A stretch of 64,000 bases of DNA from Brugia malayi (Eukaryota > Nematoda > Chromadorea > Rhabditida > Onchocercidae). The position numbers were made by a program, and so were the translations under genes. Under the pieces are notes generated by a model. That model had not been told where the DNA came from. It did no database searches and worked only from the letters and a program-made list of their open reading frames with translations. Positions 52,190 to 64,000 of the stretch are shown here, one piece after another (within the stretch, counting starts at the first letter, position 1; the number at the start of each line of letters is the position of its first letter). The stretch is taken from the NCBI RefSeq assembly GCF_000002995.4, contig NW_025062479.1, forward strand, positions 24,859,221 to 24,923,220, written 5' to 3'.

Positions 52190-52545
52190 CACTTTCACAC
52201 ACATACATATACATACATACATACATGCACATACACACACACATACATATACATACATACATACACATACACACACACACATACATATACATACATACAT
52301 ACATACATACACACACACACATACATATACATACATACATACATACATACAGACACACACATACACACACACACATACACACACACATACACATACACAC
52401 ACATACACACACACACACATACACAGACACATACATATACACACATACATACATACATACATGCACATACATACACACATACATACATACATACATACAC
52501 ACACACATACACATACACACACACACACATACACACACACAAGTT
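52190..52545. repeat. CA / CATA microsatellite
   Basis: About 350 bases of alternating CACACA and CATACATA blocks, a pure alternating purine-pyrimidine tract. It is open in several frames on both strands, with Cys/Val or His/Thr translations that are artefacts. Confidence 0.97.
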
Positions 52546-52599
52546 AACTAGCAGAGTGGCATTTATTGCATTATTTCAAAAATACATATGTAATTGTAG

Positions 52600-53145
52600 T
52601 AGCATTGGAAGCACAACTTAATAATCTGTTATGGTTGATAATTGATAGAAGTGATAAAAGTATGATTGTAATTGATAAGAGATATTCTATAATTAAAGTA
52701 TAATATCTAACAGGTTATAATTGAAAATTAAAAATATATAATTAACAACATAACTAATATGAGAAATTTTAAATTGTTTATAATTTAATATAAATATAAT
52801 ATTGGCAAATGTATAGTTGATAATTAATAATCTTTAATAATCTATTATAGTTGATCACTGATAGAAGTGATAAAAGTATGATTGTAATTGATAAGAGATA
52901 TTCTATAATTAAAGTATAATATCTAACAGGTTATAATTAAAATTAACAAATTATAACTAATATGAGAAATTTTAAATTGTTTATAATTTAATATAAATAT
53001 AATATTGGCAAATGTATAGTTGATAATTAATAATCTTTAATAATCTATTATAGTTGATCACTGATAGAAGTGATAAAAGTATGATTGTAATTGATAAGAG
53101 ATATTCTATAATTAAAGTATATCCTACAATTATAATTGAAAAATT
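52600..53145. repeat. Tandem repeat, about 210-bp unit
   Basis: Three units with GATAGAAGTGATAAAAGTAT and GATTGTAATTGATAAGAGAT, in the SLC26-taxilin intergenic region. A 74-codon plus-strand frame at 53054-53278 starts inside the last unit and is probably chance. Confidence 0.88.
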
Positions 53146-53149
53146 AACA

Positions 53150-54993
53150 AACAATAACTTTGTAAGAGAAATTTTAAATTGTTTTCATTTTAATATTAAT
53201 CAATATGATAAAAAATTGATACTTATTAAAAATTATAATAAAGTTACATTAATTAAAAAATTAATGAAATTTCAATGATTTGTAATAAAAATTAAATATA
53301 TCACTAAAAGTTATGAATTTTTCAAAAGTTATAATATAAAATTGTATTATTAAAAGAAATAATCGATTCATTTTATTGAATGCATTTATATTGCTTATAT
53401 TATAATATTTTATTTGACAAATCACAGACAATTTTCATTTAATATTATTGTAAATGAAAAATTTATGTATCATTGAAAAAAAGTTAACTTTTGTTACAAA
53501 TATTCGTTTTAATTTCGTTGATAAATGAAGCAATTTTAAACTTTTATCATTTTCATTAATTTTATTTTTTTTTATTTTTTTTTGTTTCTTGAAACAATCA
53601 TTTAGTATTATTTGCCTATCTTTAGAAAAGTAAATATTTCAAAAAAAAAATGACTATATTTATAAAAAATTTTTCAAAAAATTTTTATGATTATAATGAT
53701 GATATATATTGGATTATTTGTGATATTTAATATATCAAATTTAAAATATTGTTGGAAAATTATTTGACAAATCACAGGAATTCATAAAGATATGCACTGA
53801 ATTTTTGAAAAATTTAAATCATTTATAGCAAAAATAAGACAGAGAGACATTATCAGAATTTATAATTAAATTCAAAATTCATTGCAAAAAATCAAATTGA
53901 TCGAAATAAGACAGAGAAAGGTCATCTGTAATTTAATTAAATAATAATTTATCCGTTAAAGTATTTTCTTCTAATCTGTAAGTTTCAGATCATTTAACTC
54001 TTATCAAGAATAATTAATTAGCTAATCTAATGTTTTTTGAAATTGCAAATTGCAACAAGATTTTTTTAATTTTCCATGCATTTTTCATCACAAAAATGGA
54101 TAGTTACAATATTTTAGACTCATATTTCACACACACACACTCATCACTCATCCGATGAATTTAGCCGGATCAGGAAAGGTTACAAAATGAAAAAAAAAAA
54201 AAAAAAAATGAAAAGGATGGTATTGATTTGTTCAGCAAACAAATAAACATCATTCTCTTTTGCTCATTTCATTTCATTTTTTTTTTTTTTTTTCATTTTC
54301 TCCCAAAAATATTCAATTTCCGAAAATCTTTTAATGTTCATTTGATTGGAATTATTGAATTTTTGTTGATCAAATATAAGATGAAAATTAAATTTATGGC
54401 ACAAAGTAAGCTTAATAGGATAATTTACAAAAATTAAAATTATTACATACGAGCACATATCATACCTTCTTTGCAAGCCATGATGATAAATTGCATGTTA
54501 TTTTCTTAATATAGTGAAATGATGATGATGATGATGGCATCATCACCAACAATAAAAGCTGTTTGTTCATCACCGGTGTGAACCAAACAAAAAATGAACA
54601 AGTTTCAGTTCAAAAAAGCACTTCATAAATAAATGAAAAAAAAAAATGAATGTTGTTAAGATAGAAATAAATAGCACCCAATGTTTTCTTTTTTTTTTTT
54701 TTTTTTTTTAAATAACACAATGTTGAATAAATGCAATAGAAAAAGTAAATTACTATGAGGGATGAAAGAGTGTAGGAAGTTTAAATTTCTGAAAGACAAC
54801 TGTATGTAAAAAATGTAACAAATTTGTCATGATCAAAATTTTAAATTCACTTTTTCAATGCTTGCAAATTCAAAAATGAACACAAACATGATCTACCCTC
54901 AACTATAATTTTGATAGTAATTTAAAAGAGAAAGAAAATGAAAAAAAAAAAAAAAAAAGGCTTGAATATTAGTGTTTTTTTTTTATAAGCACA
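53150..54993. other. Intergenic region downstream of taxilin
   Basis: No gene was recognised. Two overlapping short frames on opposite strands at 54228-54476 look like chance frames around A/T runs. A (GAT)n run lies at about 54520. Confidence 0.5.
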
Positions 54994-57449
54994 TCACTGA
55001 TTATTAGGAATTTGAGACTTTAAAGTGCGACATAAATTCTGCAGTTGTTGCAATTGTCGTTCTTTTAACGCGCATAAATCTTCACATTCTTTAACTTTCA
55101 ATGTTGCAGCTGCCAAAGCCCTAAATTAATAAAGTTAGTTGAGAAGTGAAGTACGAATGAATCAGATTTTATCTTTATTAGTAAAAAAAGAAAAAAAAAA
55201 AAATACTAGCATATTTTGACTAAAAGCAAAATAAAAATTCTCATTCGACTGTACATTTACATCGAATTATAAAATCATTAGATTTTCTTTTTTTATTTAA
55301 ATTATAGATCAATAATAGAACTTACTGAGCAGTCTCATCATACTTCATTTTCCATTTTCGCGCATCCTTCTCTACCTTAATAACGTTTGAATTCATGCGT
55401 TCCATTTCACGCCGAAATTTATCAAATGTTTCATTTGAATTGTTGAGACTTAGATGAAGCTCATTATATTTTTTCGTATACTTATCAATCTGTTCACGCA
55501 TTGCCTTCTCACCTTCCAGCACTTCTTTTACTTTCTGTTCACGAGCTAACAACTGAAAAATAATAAAAAATTATGAAAATTTTTCTTTTTTAATTAATTG
55601 CTTAATCTAATTAGTATGAACATACAACATATTTTTGCATTTTATTAGCACAATAGACAACTATCTAAAGTAAAAGAATTTTTCGTAGTACTCCGTTCTT
55701 TTGCAATGAACTACATTTATGAAAACATTTTCTCAAAAGCTATCAATAATAAGATAATTTTTTGTTTTTTTTTTTTTTTTTTTTAATCAAAGAAATTTTC
55801 TTCTATACTTTGATTGATTATCTTCATAAAGAAATATTTTCGAATAAAATAAACTCTTTAAGGTAGCTGATAAAATAAGCAAAGAACCTCGCTTTGTAAT
55901 TGTAGTTTCTCTTGTGTGCATTTCTGTGTATCCAATATAGCAGCTTGAAGCTTTGTTTTATACAATTCAACTTCCATATCACGTGCCGCTGTTAGTTTTT
56001 CGCAGTATTCCGTCTTCTGCAATTAACTACATCTTTATGAAGGTATGAAATAGAGTAATAGATGAGAAATACTCTAATGATTATTCAAAATTTCACTTTT
56101 TACATCAGTAGTAATCTTATCTAAACAATGAAAATCAACTCGTCAACATCTCATAATGATAATGTATCTGTGGAAATATTTGTGACATACTTCGGCAAAC
56201 TGTTTCGAAAGTTCAGCTACTCTATTTTCATATTCTTGTGCCAAAACTTTTAATTTCTCTGACAACACTGCATTGTCATTTGTTAGTTTTTCAGATGTTT
56301 CTCGACCTGATTCCATTGATTTCTGAAAGAGCAATAATTTTAAGACAAAGGAAAAATTAATAATTACTATAAAAGCTTTTATGAGAAATTCCAAATCATA
56401 TAACCTTCCCATTTTCTATCTTAAATTTCGAGAAGAAATTAGTGATTAGAAATGCTAAAAAAAAAAAAATGGTTATTAATGTTTCCTTTACCTGAATTCC
56501 AGCTACGGATTCTTTGAACTGTTCAATCATGTCTTTACGATTCCTTTCCAATTCGCGTAATTTCTCCACATGTTCCTCGTGTGCTTTCCGTTGCGCCCTT
56601 TGCATTTCTCGACATAAATTTTCCAATTTTGATTTTGCTAGTTCGGTCTTCATCAACACACCCTCAACTGTTTCCACTTTCTTAGTTAGCTACAATGAGA
56701 GATATAAATGGATATTAAATAGATACAATGAGATATAGATATAAATGCAATGGACACTTTATGGATATTTTGTTCTTTGCAATTACATTTTTACATTCTA
56801 AAGTAGATGAAAGCCTTCATCTTCTCCCGGATCATTTAAAGAACCGTTCCAAAAAAATGACTGCAAAAAAGTTCTAAAATAAATTTACATCAACAAAAAC
56901 AGATTGAAAACGTCGTAAACAACTTTTGAAACTATTTGTAATATTTGTAAATCAGGTATCTATTATTATTAAGAAGTAAACAAGGTGGAATAATAGATTA
57001 TAGATGTATTTACATCTTCTATATGAGTTTTAATGTTTGGTAATATAAATTAATTTGGTACTTTCAAAATTTTAATGACATTGAGATATATCTATTGGTT
57101 ACTCACTAATTCATTTTGTTTCCTTAGACTGGTAGCCATTTTCTGAATCTTTGATAACTCTTCAACTTTGCTTGCTAGAGTAGCCTTTTCTTCCTCAGTT
57201 GCCAAGACTCGTTCCATTAACGCTTTCACCAGTTCTTCACCTTCCAAACATCGTCCAATACTTTCTAATTCACTTTTCACATCTGCAGTTTATCATTTTC
57301 CATTATTATCACTCTAAATTGCTCAGTTTTGCTGCACTCATTAGAAAATATGCGAAAGAGAAGAAAAAAATATTTTTGAGTAAAATATAAAAAAGCAAAA
57401 ATATACAATAACAACCTGTCTTTCGAGCTGAAGCCATTTTCTGGGTCAT
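54994..57449 (-). CDS. Taxilin family coiled-coil protein
   Basis: Taxilins bind syntaxins and other partners and act in vesicle traffic. Seven exons: 57416-57449, 57107-57282, 56492-56689, 56191-56322, 55888-56016, 55326-55552, 54994-55120; every junction is GT...AG and the phases close to 340 aa. The protein is one long coiled coil. Taxilin-specific blocks are KSKLENLCREMQRAQRKAHE (matching the LCRELQ motif of the family), the segment from KVLAQEYENRVAELSKQFAE through KTEYCEKLTAARDMEVELYK, then FDKFRREMERMNSNVIKVEK and the closing LQNLCRTLKSQ. It is shorter than the human paralogues (over 500 aa), lacking their long tails. The start at 57449 is the only one that splices in frame to exon 2. 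Confidence 0.93.
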
Positions 57450-58129
57450 TTTTCCGAATGTTCAACCATACAGAATGGAAAATACGTAGACAAATTAACA
57501 AAAAAAAAAAAAAAAAAGAAAAAATAGGATAGACGCAATGAATGAGTTAACAAAGTAATGAATGATTGATTATTATGTAACCGGAAATAAACTGGACGAA
57601 ATGAATGTATTTAGTAGTGTGGCACGATAACGGAAATGATGCAACCGGAAAGATTGCAATTACTAGTCGCACCAGCTACAAATATATGATAATTTATTTA
57701 AGGAAATTTTTTAATCCATAATTATTGCACGAAATATCTAATAGTTAATCATTTTTCGTATCATTCAAATTATCTCTAATTTCTTCTTCTTGATTATTTA
57801 ATATAGCAAATTCACCAGATTATATCTTAACCATTCTTAATCTTAATCTCAATAATCATAATGTTTACATCACTGTATTATTTTACAACTAATTAAAACA
57901 GAATTTACAATCATTACGACTATTAGTTTTTTTTTTTTTTTTTTTTAAATATATTTTCTTCAAATTTAAATAAGAAAATGGTTCTTTATTAAAAGATTAT
58001 TCTTTTATTCTAAATCATATAATTACGAATTATTCAGCAAAAAAAAAAATCAATAATGCCAGACAAAATATCAAAAAAAACAAAACATTACCACCAACTG
58101 TTGTCTTACACTCTTCAATGTTAAATTAA

Positions 58130-59365
58130 TTTACGATGCTCAAACCGTGGAATACTTTTCGGCCCAATTGTTGTACAAATGTTAAAATTAATTTCAAATT
58201 GATCGAAATAATAGCTTAGACTTTATTTTATTATTTGTTTGTTTATTAATGACGTAATTTTGATATCATTAATTTGTATTATTAATTAATTAAAAATGAT
58301 AGATGAATTTATATTCATAACTTTAATGTTACAATTGTTAAAGTATCAATTATTGATAAGCAATAGTAATATGTAAGATTGATATCGTCGAAATATTTGA
58401 CTAATTCAAAAAAAGTAATAAGACAAATTTATCATATGCTGAAGATCAAACTGTGGAATACTTTTCCTATTGTTATGTAAAATTAATTTCAAATTGATCG
58501 AAATAATAGCTTAGACTTTATTTTATTATTTGTTTTTTTTATTAATGACGTAATTTTGATATCATTAATTTGTATTATTAATTAATCAATTAATTAATTA
58601 AAATGATAGATGAATTTATATTCATAACTTTAAAGATACAATTGTTAAAGTATCAATTATTGACAAGCAATAGTAATATGTAAGATTGATATCGTTGAAA
58701 TATTTGACTAATTCAAAAAAAAAGTAATAAGACAAATTTATCATATGCTGAAGATCAAACTGTGGAATACTTTTCCTATTGTTATGTAAAATTAATTTCA
58801 AATTGATCGAAATAATAGCTTAGACTTTATTTTATTATTTGTTTTTTTTTATTAATGACGTAATTTTGATATCATTAATTTGTATTATTAATTAATCAAT
58901 TAATTAATTAAAATGATAGATGAATTTATATTCATAACTTTAAAGATACAATTGTTAAAGTATCAATTATTGACAAGCAATAGTAATATGTAAGATTGAT
59001 ATCGTTGAAATATTTGACTAATTCAAAAAAAAGTAATAAGACAAATTTATCATATGCTGAAGATCAAACTGTGGAATACTTTTCCTATTGTTATGTAAAA
59101 TTAATTTCAAATTGATCGAAATAATAGCTTAGACTTTATTTTATTATTTGTTTTTTTTATTAATGACGTAATTTTGATATCATTAATTTGTATTATTAAT
59201 TAATCAATTAATTAATTAAAATGATAGATGAATTTATATTCATAACTTTAAAGATACAATTGTTAAAGTATCAATTATTGACAAGCAATAGTAATATGTA
59301 AGATTGATATCGTTGAAATATTTGACTAATTCAAAAAAAAGTAATAAGACAAATTTATCATATGC
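58130..59365. repeat. Tandem repeat, about 309-bp unit
   Basis: Three nearly identical units (starting near 58439, 58749 and 59057) with CTGAAGATCAAACTGTGGAA and TTGATCGAAATAATAGCTTA, preceded by a more diverged unit from about 58136. No conserved ORF, tRNA-like box or transposon terminus was seen. Confidence 0.93.
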
Positions 59366-59946
59366 TATTCATAATTTGCATATGTTTGAAATAATTCAGT
59401 GCTGTAAATGATAATAAAATTTGATTAAACGATGAGAAAATATCTTATGTTTATTTATTTATTTAATTTTTGATATCTTTTGCAATACAATTTAATATAT
59501 CAAACAAGAAATATTTAATATATTAAATCAGAAATCATTTAAGATGTTATTAATTTTTGTTTTTTTTTAACTTATATGAAACTTACATTTACAATTTGAT
59601 AAGTTTTACTTTTCAAAAAGCAATTAGATATTAATTTGAAAAGACAATAAGAAATAAGCATTCTAATTTTAATTTTAGAAAATGTAATAAAATTTTATTG
59701 GTAAACAGAAATAATAGATTAAGTGTATGAAGTAATTATTTTTTATTAGAATATCTTAAAATTTAACATTTTACATCGAGAAAAAAAAAAAAAAGAAAAA
59801 AAAAAGGCTGTACTGGAAAAGAAACTGCCATAAATATTATTGGACAGGTTAATGAATTAATTTCATTTTGGAAATATTTACCTATGTTTACTTATCAAAA
59901 ATATTTCATCTGTGGTGATATTGTTATCAAAAATATGCTGGTAGTG

Positions 59947-59988
<42 letters not shown>

Positions 59989-60224
59989 TATTATTATTGT
60001 TATTGTTAACTATTAATTATTATCAATTATCATTTATTATTATTAACCAATTATCCACTGCAATAATTCAACAATTTTTATTTATTTGCTATTTTGTATG
60101 CAATTTCAGCAAATTCAAAAAAAAAAAATCAAAATAACAAAGTTATGTTAGATTTATGAGAGATAAAAATTATATACATATATGTGAATGGAAGTTTATT
60201 GCAATTGATAAATCTCGAATTAGA

Positions 60225-61200
60225 AGTAAAAATTTTTTTTTGAAATTTTAAATAACCATTTTTTTTTCATTTTTTGTTTTTTTTCTATGATTCTAGTAGC
60301 ATTATTTATCTTCGTTCTGTCTACTTAGCAGAATCTCGAATTTTTGAAATTTTAAATAACCATTTTTTTTTTCATTTTTTGTTTTTTTTTTTCCTATGAT
60401 TCTAGTAGCATTATTTATCTTCGTACTATTTAATTAGCAACAATATTATTGCTAATTAATCGTGAAGCTAATTTAACAATAAATTCATTAAAAAAAAAAA
60501 AAAATTTCAAAAATTCAAAAAAAAAAAAACACAAATTTTAGATAATTTATTTAACATATAATAATATAAAAAAAAAAAAAAGAAAAATTCATATTTAAAC
60601 AATAATAAAATATCAACATCCTATTATTTATATCATAAAATGTCTAATTTGAAATATATTTATATCATAAAATGCCTAATTTAAAATATTTTTTTATAAT
60701 TTTTGAAGAGAAAAAAAAAAAAAACAAAAACAAAATTTTAGATAATTTATTTAACATATAATAATATTAAAATAAACAATAATAAAATATCAACATCCTA
60801 TTATTTATATCATAAAATGCCTAATTTGAAATATTTTTTTTTTTATAATTTTTGAAGAGAAACAAAAACAAAAAAAAAAAAAAAAACAAAATTTAGATAA
60901 TTTATTTAACATATAATAATATATTAAAAAAAAGAAAGTTCATATTTAAACAATAATATTTATATCATAAAATGCCTAATTTGAAATATTTTTTTTTTAT
61001 AATTTTTGAAGAGAAAAACAAAAAAAAAAAAAAAAAAACACAAAATTTTAGATAATTTATTTAACATATAATAATATATTAAAAAAAAGAAAGTTCATAT
61101 TTAAACAATAATATTTATATCATAAAATGTCTAATTTAAAATATTTTTTTTATAATTTTTGAAGAGAAAAAAAAAAAAACAAAAAAACAAAAAAACAAAA
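60225..61200. repeat. AT-rich tandem repeats downstream of the cysteine-rich gene
   Basis: A two-copy unit with TATGATTCTAGTAGCATTAT (60230-60430), followed by about five units with TTTATTTAACATATAATAAT and ATAAAATGCCTAATTTGAAA (60530-61190). Confidence 0.85.
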
Positions 61201-61207
61201 TTTTAGC

Positions 61208-62887
61208 TTAATTTTGCCTTTTGCCAATAACAAGTGGATGTATTTCAGTGCCTGCTCGAATTCGACAATCACAGCATGTTGCTGTTGAGATCGTTGTTGG
61301 TTGCCAATTTCCATTAACATTTCGTAGCACATCAAAATTACGATATTTTTGTTGACATTTACCCCAACCTTAAAATTATTATCATTTTTTTTTTTTTTTT
61401 TTATTTTTTTCTTTTCTTACCATTTCAGAATATATTTTAAATCATATAATTGAGAGATATTTAAAAAAAAAAAAAAAAAAATTGAAAAATTACTATACAA
61501 ATTTTAATAGTAAAAATAAATTTATAGAATAAAATGTGTTTTCATGAAGTAAAAGAGGAAAAAAAAAAAAAAAAATATTTGAATAGCATTTAAAAATATT
61601 TCCTCAATTTTCTTTTTTTTTTTTTTTTTTTTTTTTTTTGTTTAGATTAATTAAAATTGATTAAAATAATTTTTAGTATGTTTCAATAAATTTTGTTTTT
61701 TTTTTTTTAAAAAATGTTAAATTTTAAATGAAAAAAATATATGGATGAGCATTTGAATTTGCAATAATATGCTATACAAAATATAATTCCAATTAAGCGA
61801 AATTGAAAATTACTAAATTAATTTCATCTGATTGTCGAAAAGAAAAGAAAAATCAAATTTTGTTGAAAAAAAAAAAAAAAATGTACATCTATGTGTATTT
61901 CTTACATTATTGTAATTTATTATTTCAAAATTTTTCTTTCAAAAAAAAAAAAAAAAAAAAATAGAGCGATTGATAAAAATGATATAAACAATGAATTAAT
62001 AAATTACTTTTTCTTTTTTTTTTTTTATTGATATTAATAATTTTATAATTCAAAGAAAGTAAATAAATTTGATTATTAAAAAATCTGTTATAAATAATAA
62101 AAAGTTATAATTCAAAGAAAGTAAATAAATTTGATTATTAAAAAATCTGTTATAAATAATAAAAAGTTATAATTCAAAGAAAGTAAATAAATTTGATTAT
62201 TAAAAAATCTGTTATAAATAATAAAAAGTTATAATTCAAAGAAAGTAAATAAATTTGATTATTAAAAATCTGTTATAAATAATAAAAAGTTATAATTCAA
62301 AGAAAGTAAATAAATTTGATTATTAAAAAATCTGTTATAAATAATAAAAAGTTATAATTCAAAGAAAGTAAATAAATTTGATTATTAAAAATCTGTTATA
62401 AATAATAAAAAGTTATAATTCAAAGAAAGTAAATAAATTTGATTATTAAAAAATCTGTTATAAATAATAAAAAGTTATAATTCAAAGAAAGTAAATAAAT
62501 TTGATTATTTTTATTGATATTAATAATTTTATAATTCAAAGAAAGTAAATAAATTTGATTATTTTTATTGTTTTTTTTTTTTTTTTATTGACATTAATAA
62601 TTTTATAATTCAAAGAAAGTAAATAAATTTGATTATTAAAAAATCTGTTATAAGTAATAAAAAGTTTTAATAAAAAAAAAAAAAAAAAGAATTATAAATG
62701 ATTAAATATGAAATATTACCAGATAGACAATGACCTTGATTTTCTTTTGAGCAAACAAGTTCATTAATTAAAGGTGGAAAATAATCAGGTGGTAATTTAC
62801 GCCATGTCCAACAGGTACCACATAATGTTAACATATTATCATCATCTATTTCACCATGTCGTACGCATGATATTGTATAACGTATTC
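61208..62887 (-). CDS. Cysteine-rich secreted-type protein, possible IL-17-like cystine knot (5' part missing)
   Basis: Two 3' exons were identified: 62720-62887 and 61208-61368 (stop), joined in phase 1 with GT...AG borders. The acceptor at 62887 shows that at least one upstream exon exists; I found none up to the window end, so the gene is partial. The readable 108 residues hold nine cysteines: one in ISCVRHGE, a CGTC pair, VCSKENQGHC, WGKCQQKY and a terminal CCDC. The pattern of aromatic-proline spacing (TWRKLPPDYFPPLINE), a Cys pair after it and a C-x-C near the end resembles IL-17-type or other cystine-knot cytokines. I do not recognise a specific orthologue. The next array upstream copies its exon edge. 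Confidence 0.6.
61370..62719. repeat. Intron filled by a 62-bp minisatellite
   Basis: About nine units at 62035-62660 with AATTCAAAGAAAGTAAATAA and AAATCTGTTATAAATAATAA, in the intron of the cysteine-rich gene; the rest of the intron holds A/T homopolymers. Confidence 0.92.
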
Positions 62888-63150
62888 CTAAAATTAAATA
62901 TATTAATAAATATAAATTAGATAAAATTACTTATTTATATAATAATTTAATTTATTAATTAATTTTTATTTAATTAAATTTTATGATGTCAACATATTAT
63001 CATCATCTATTTCACCATGTCGTACGCATGATATTGTATAACGTATTCCTAAAATTAAATATATTAATAAAATATAAATTAGATAAAATTAGTTATAATT
63101 TATATAATAATTTAATTTATTAATTAATTTTTATTTAATTAAATTTATAC
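62820..63150. repeat. Duplication copying the acceptor edge of a cysteine-rich exon
   Basis: The first 70 or so coding bases of exon 62720-62887, with its acceptor and about 90 bases of upstream intron, recur at about 62982-63140. The copy ends without a donor. Confidence 0.9.
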
Positions 63151-63339
63151 TATAATATAATTCACTATTAATTTTTTTTTTTTTTTTTTTCAAACAAATC
63201 ATCATCACATTTGTTTAATTTGTATAAAATTAATCAATAATGCAAGGAAAAAAATTTTTTTTTACTTTTTTGAAATGAAAATATAATTGTTTTATAAATG
63301 CGATGATGAAAATTAGACGAATTATTTCAAACATTCATT

Positions 63340-64000
63340 ATAAATTACTATGAGAGATTTAAATAATAAATGTAAGTGTATGTATTTATTTAGTTATGAA
63401 TTTTAGTAATACATAAAATTATTGTAATACATGCTAATTTTAATTTAATAAATTTATAGTATGAGATATTTAAATAATAATTATAAGTGTATGTATTTAG
63501 TTACAAATTTAAATAATAATTATAAGTGTATGTATTTATTTACAAATTTTAATAGTACATTTTTTAATTTTTAAATTTTTAAATTTTAATTTAATAAATT
63601 TTTAGTTACGAAGAGTGTATATTTCGTTACAAATTTTTAGTAGTACATGCTAATTTTAATTTAATAAATTTATAGTATGAGATATTTAAATAATAATTAT
63701 AAGTGTATGTATTTAGTTACAAATTTTAATAGTACATTTTTTAATTTTTAAATTTTTTAAATTTTAATTTAATAATTTTTAGTTACGAAGAGTGTATATT
63801 TCGTTACAAATTTTTAGTAGTACATGCTAATTTTAATTTAATAAATTTATAGTATGAGATATTTAAATAATAATTATAAGTGTATGTATTTAGTTACAAA
63901 TTTTAATAGTACATTTTTTAATTTTTAAATTTTTTAAATTTTAATTTAATAAATTTTAGTTACGAAGAGTGTATATTTCGTTACAAATTTTTTAGTAGTA
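63340..64000. repeat. AT-rich tandem repeat at the window end
   Basis: Four or so units of roughly 160-190 bases with ATAATTATAAGTGTATGTAT and ACGAAGAGTGTATATTTCGT. The array runs off the window. Confidence 0.88.

Larger units (their letters stand above)
57450..61207. other. Intergenic region upstream of taxilin
   Basis: No gene was found. It contains the 309-bp tandem repeat described separately, an (ATT)n run at 59950-59995, and further A/T-rich repeats. Confidence 0.5.

Noticed and set aside
52124..52551. Long Cys/Val/Tyr and His/Thr frames on both strands
   Set aside because: Pure artefacts of the CA/CATA microsatellite.
53054..53278. 74-codon plus-strand frame as a small gene
   Set aside because: It starts inside a tandem repeat unit, has no recognisable domain, and the composition matches non-coding neighbours.
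58130..59365. Transposable element
   Set aside because: No terminal inverted repeats, target-site duplication, transposase or reverse transcriptase frame was seen; a plain tandem array explains it.

Overview
The window is nuclear DNA of an AT-rich eukaryote with many introns, most probably a nematode. The reasons are short exons cut by many GT...AG introns, TTTCAG/TTTTAG acceptors, a secreted-type glutathione peroxidase and an FkbM (Methyltransf_21) protein of the kind expanded in nematodes, an SLC26 (SULP-type) transporter, and TTTTCAG-like acceptors just upstream of start codons that could take a spliced leader. The species cannot be named from the sequence. GC is very low, and homopolymer and trinucleotide runs are everywhere.

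Eight protein-coding genes were rebuilt exon by exon, and all lie on the minus strand. From right to left (their transcription order): a truncated secreted-type cysteine-rich protein (61.2-62.9 kb, 5' end not found); a taxilin (55.0-57.4 kb); an SLC26 anion transporter with 16 exons (38.5-51.4 kb); an FkbM methyltransferase-like gene (30.3-32.8 kb, 5' end unsure); a phospholipid-hydroperoxide-type glutathione peroxidase (27.4-29.1 kb); the mitochondrial replicative helicase Twinkle with 21 exons (7.2-25.4 kb); the tRNA-splicing endonuclease subunit TSEN34 (2.2-4.9 kb); and the Sm-like protein LSM2 (0.7-1.4 kb). The plus strand has no gene I can support. No tRNA, rRNA, transposon ORF or CRISPR array was recognised.

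The rest of the window is dominated by minisatellites with units of about 40-310 bp. Nearly every large intron of Twinkle and of the SLC26 gene has its own private tandem array. Several arrays have copied coding material: Twinkle exon 16 is present three times, complete and phase-neutral; a roughly 187-bp unit repeated about 20 times (33.8-37.5 kb) carries an exon-like start-codon ORF; and edges of exons with their splice sites are copied next to exons of SLC26, Twinkle and the cysteine-rich gene.

The most notable biology is (i) the Twinkle gene, which keeps a complete T7-primase-like four-cysteine zinc ribbon although its TOPRIM motif is degraded, and which has the exon triplication, and (ii) the general process of tandem amplification of exons and splice sites. 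Two single-base frame breaks (FkbM gene near 30.73 kb, SLC26 gene near 40.21 kb) suggest either assembly indels or gene decay.
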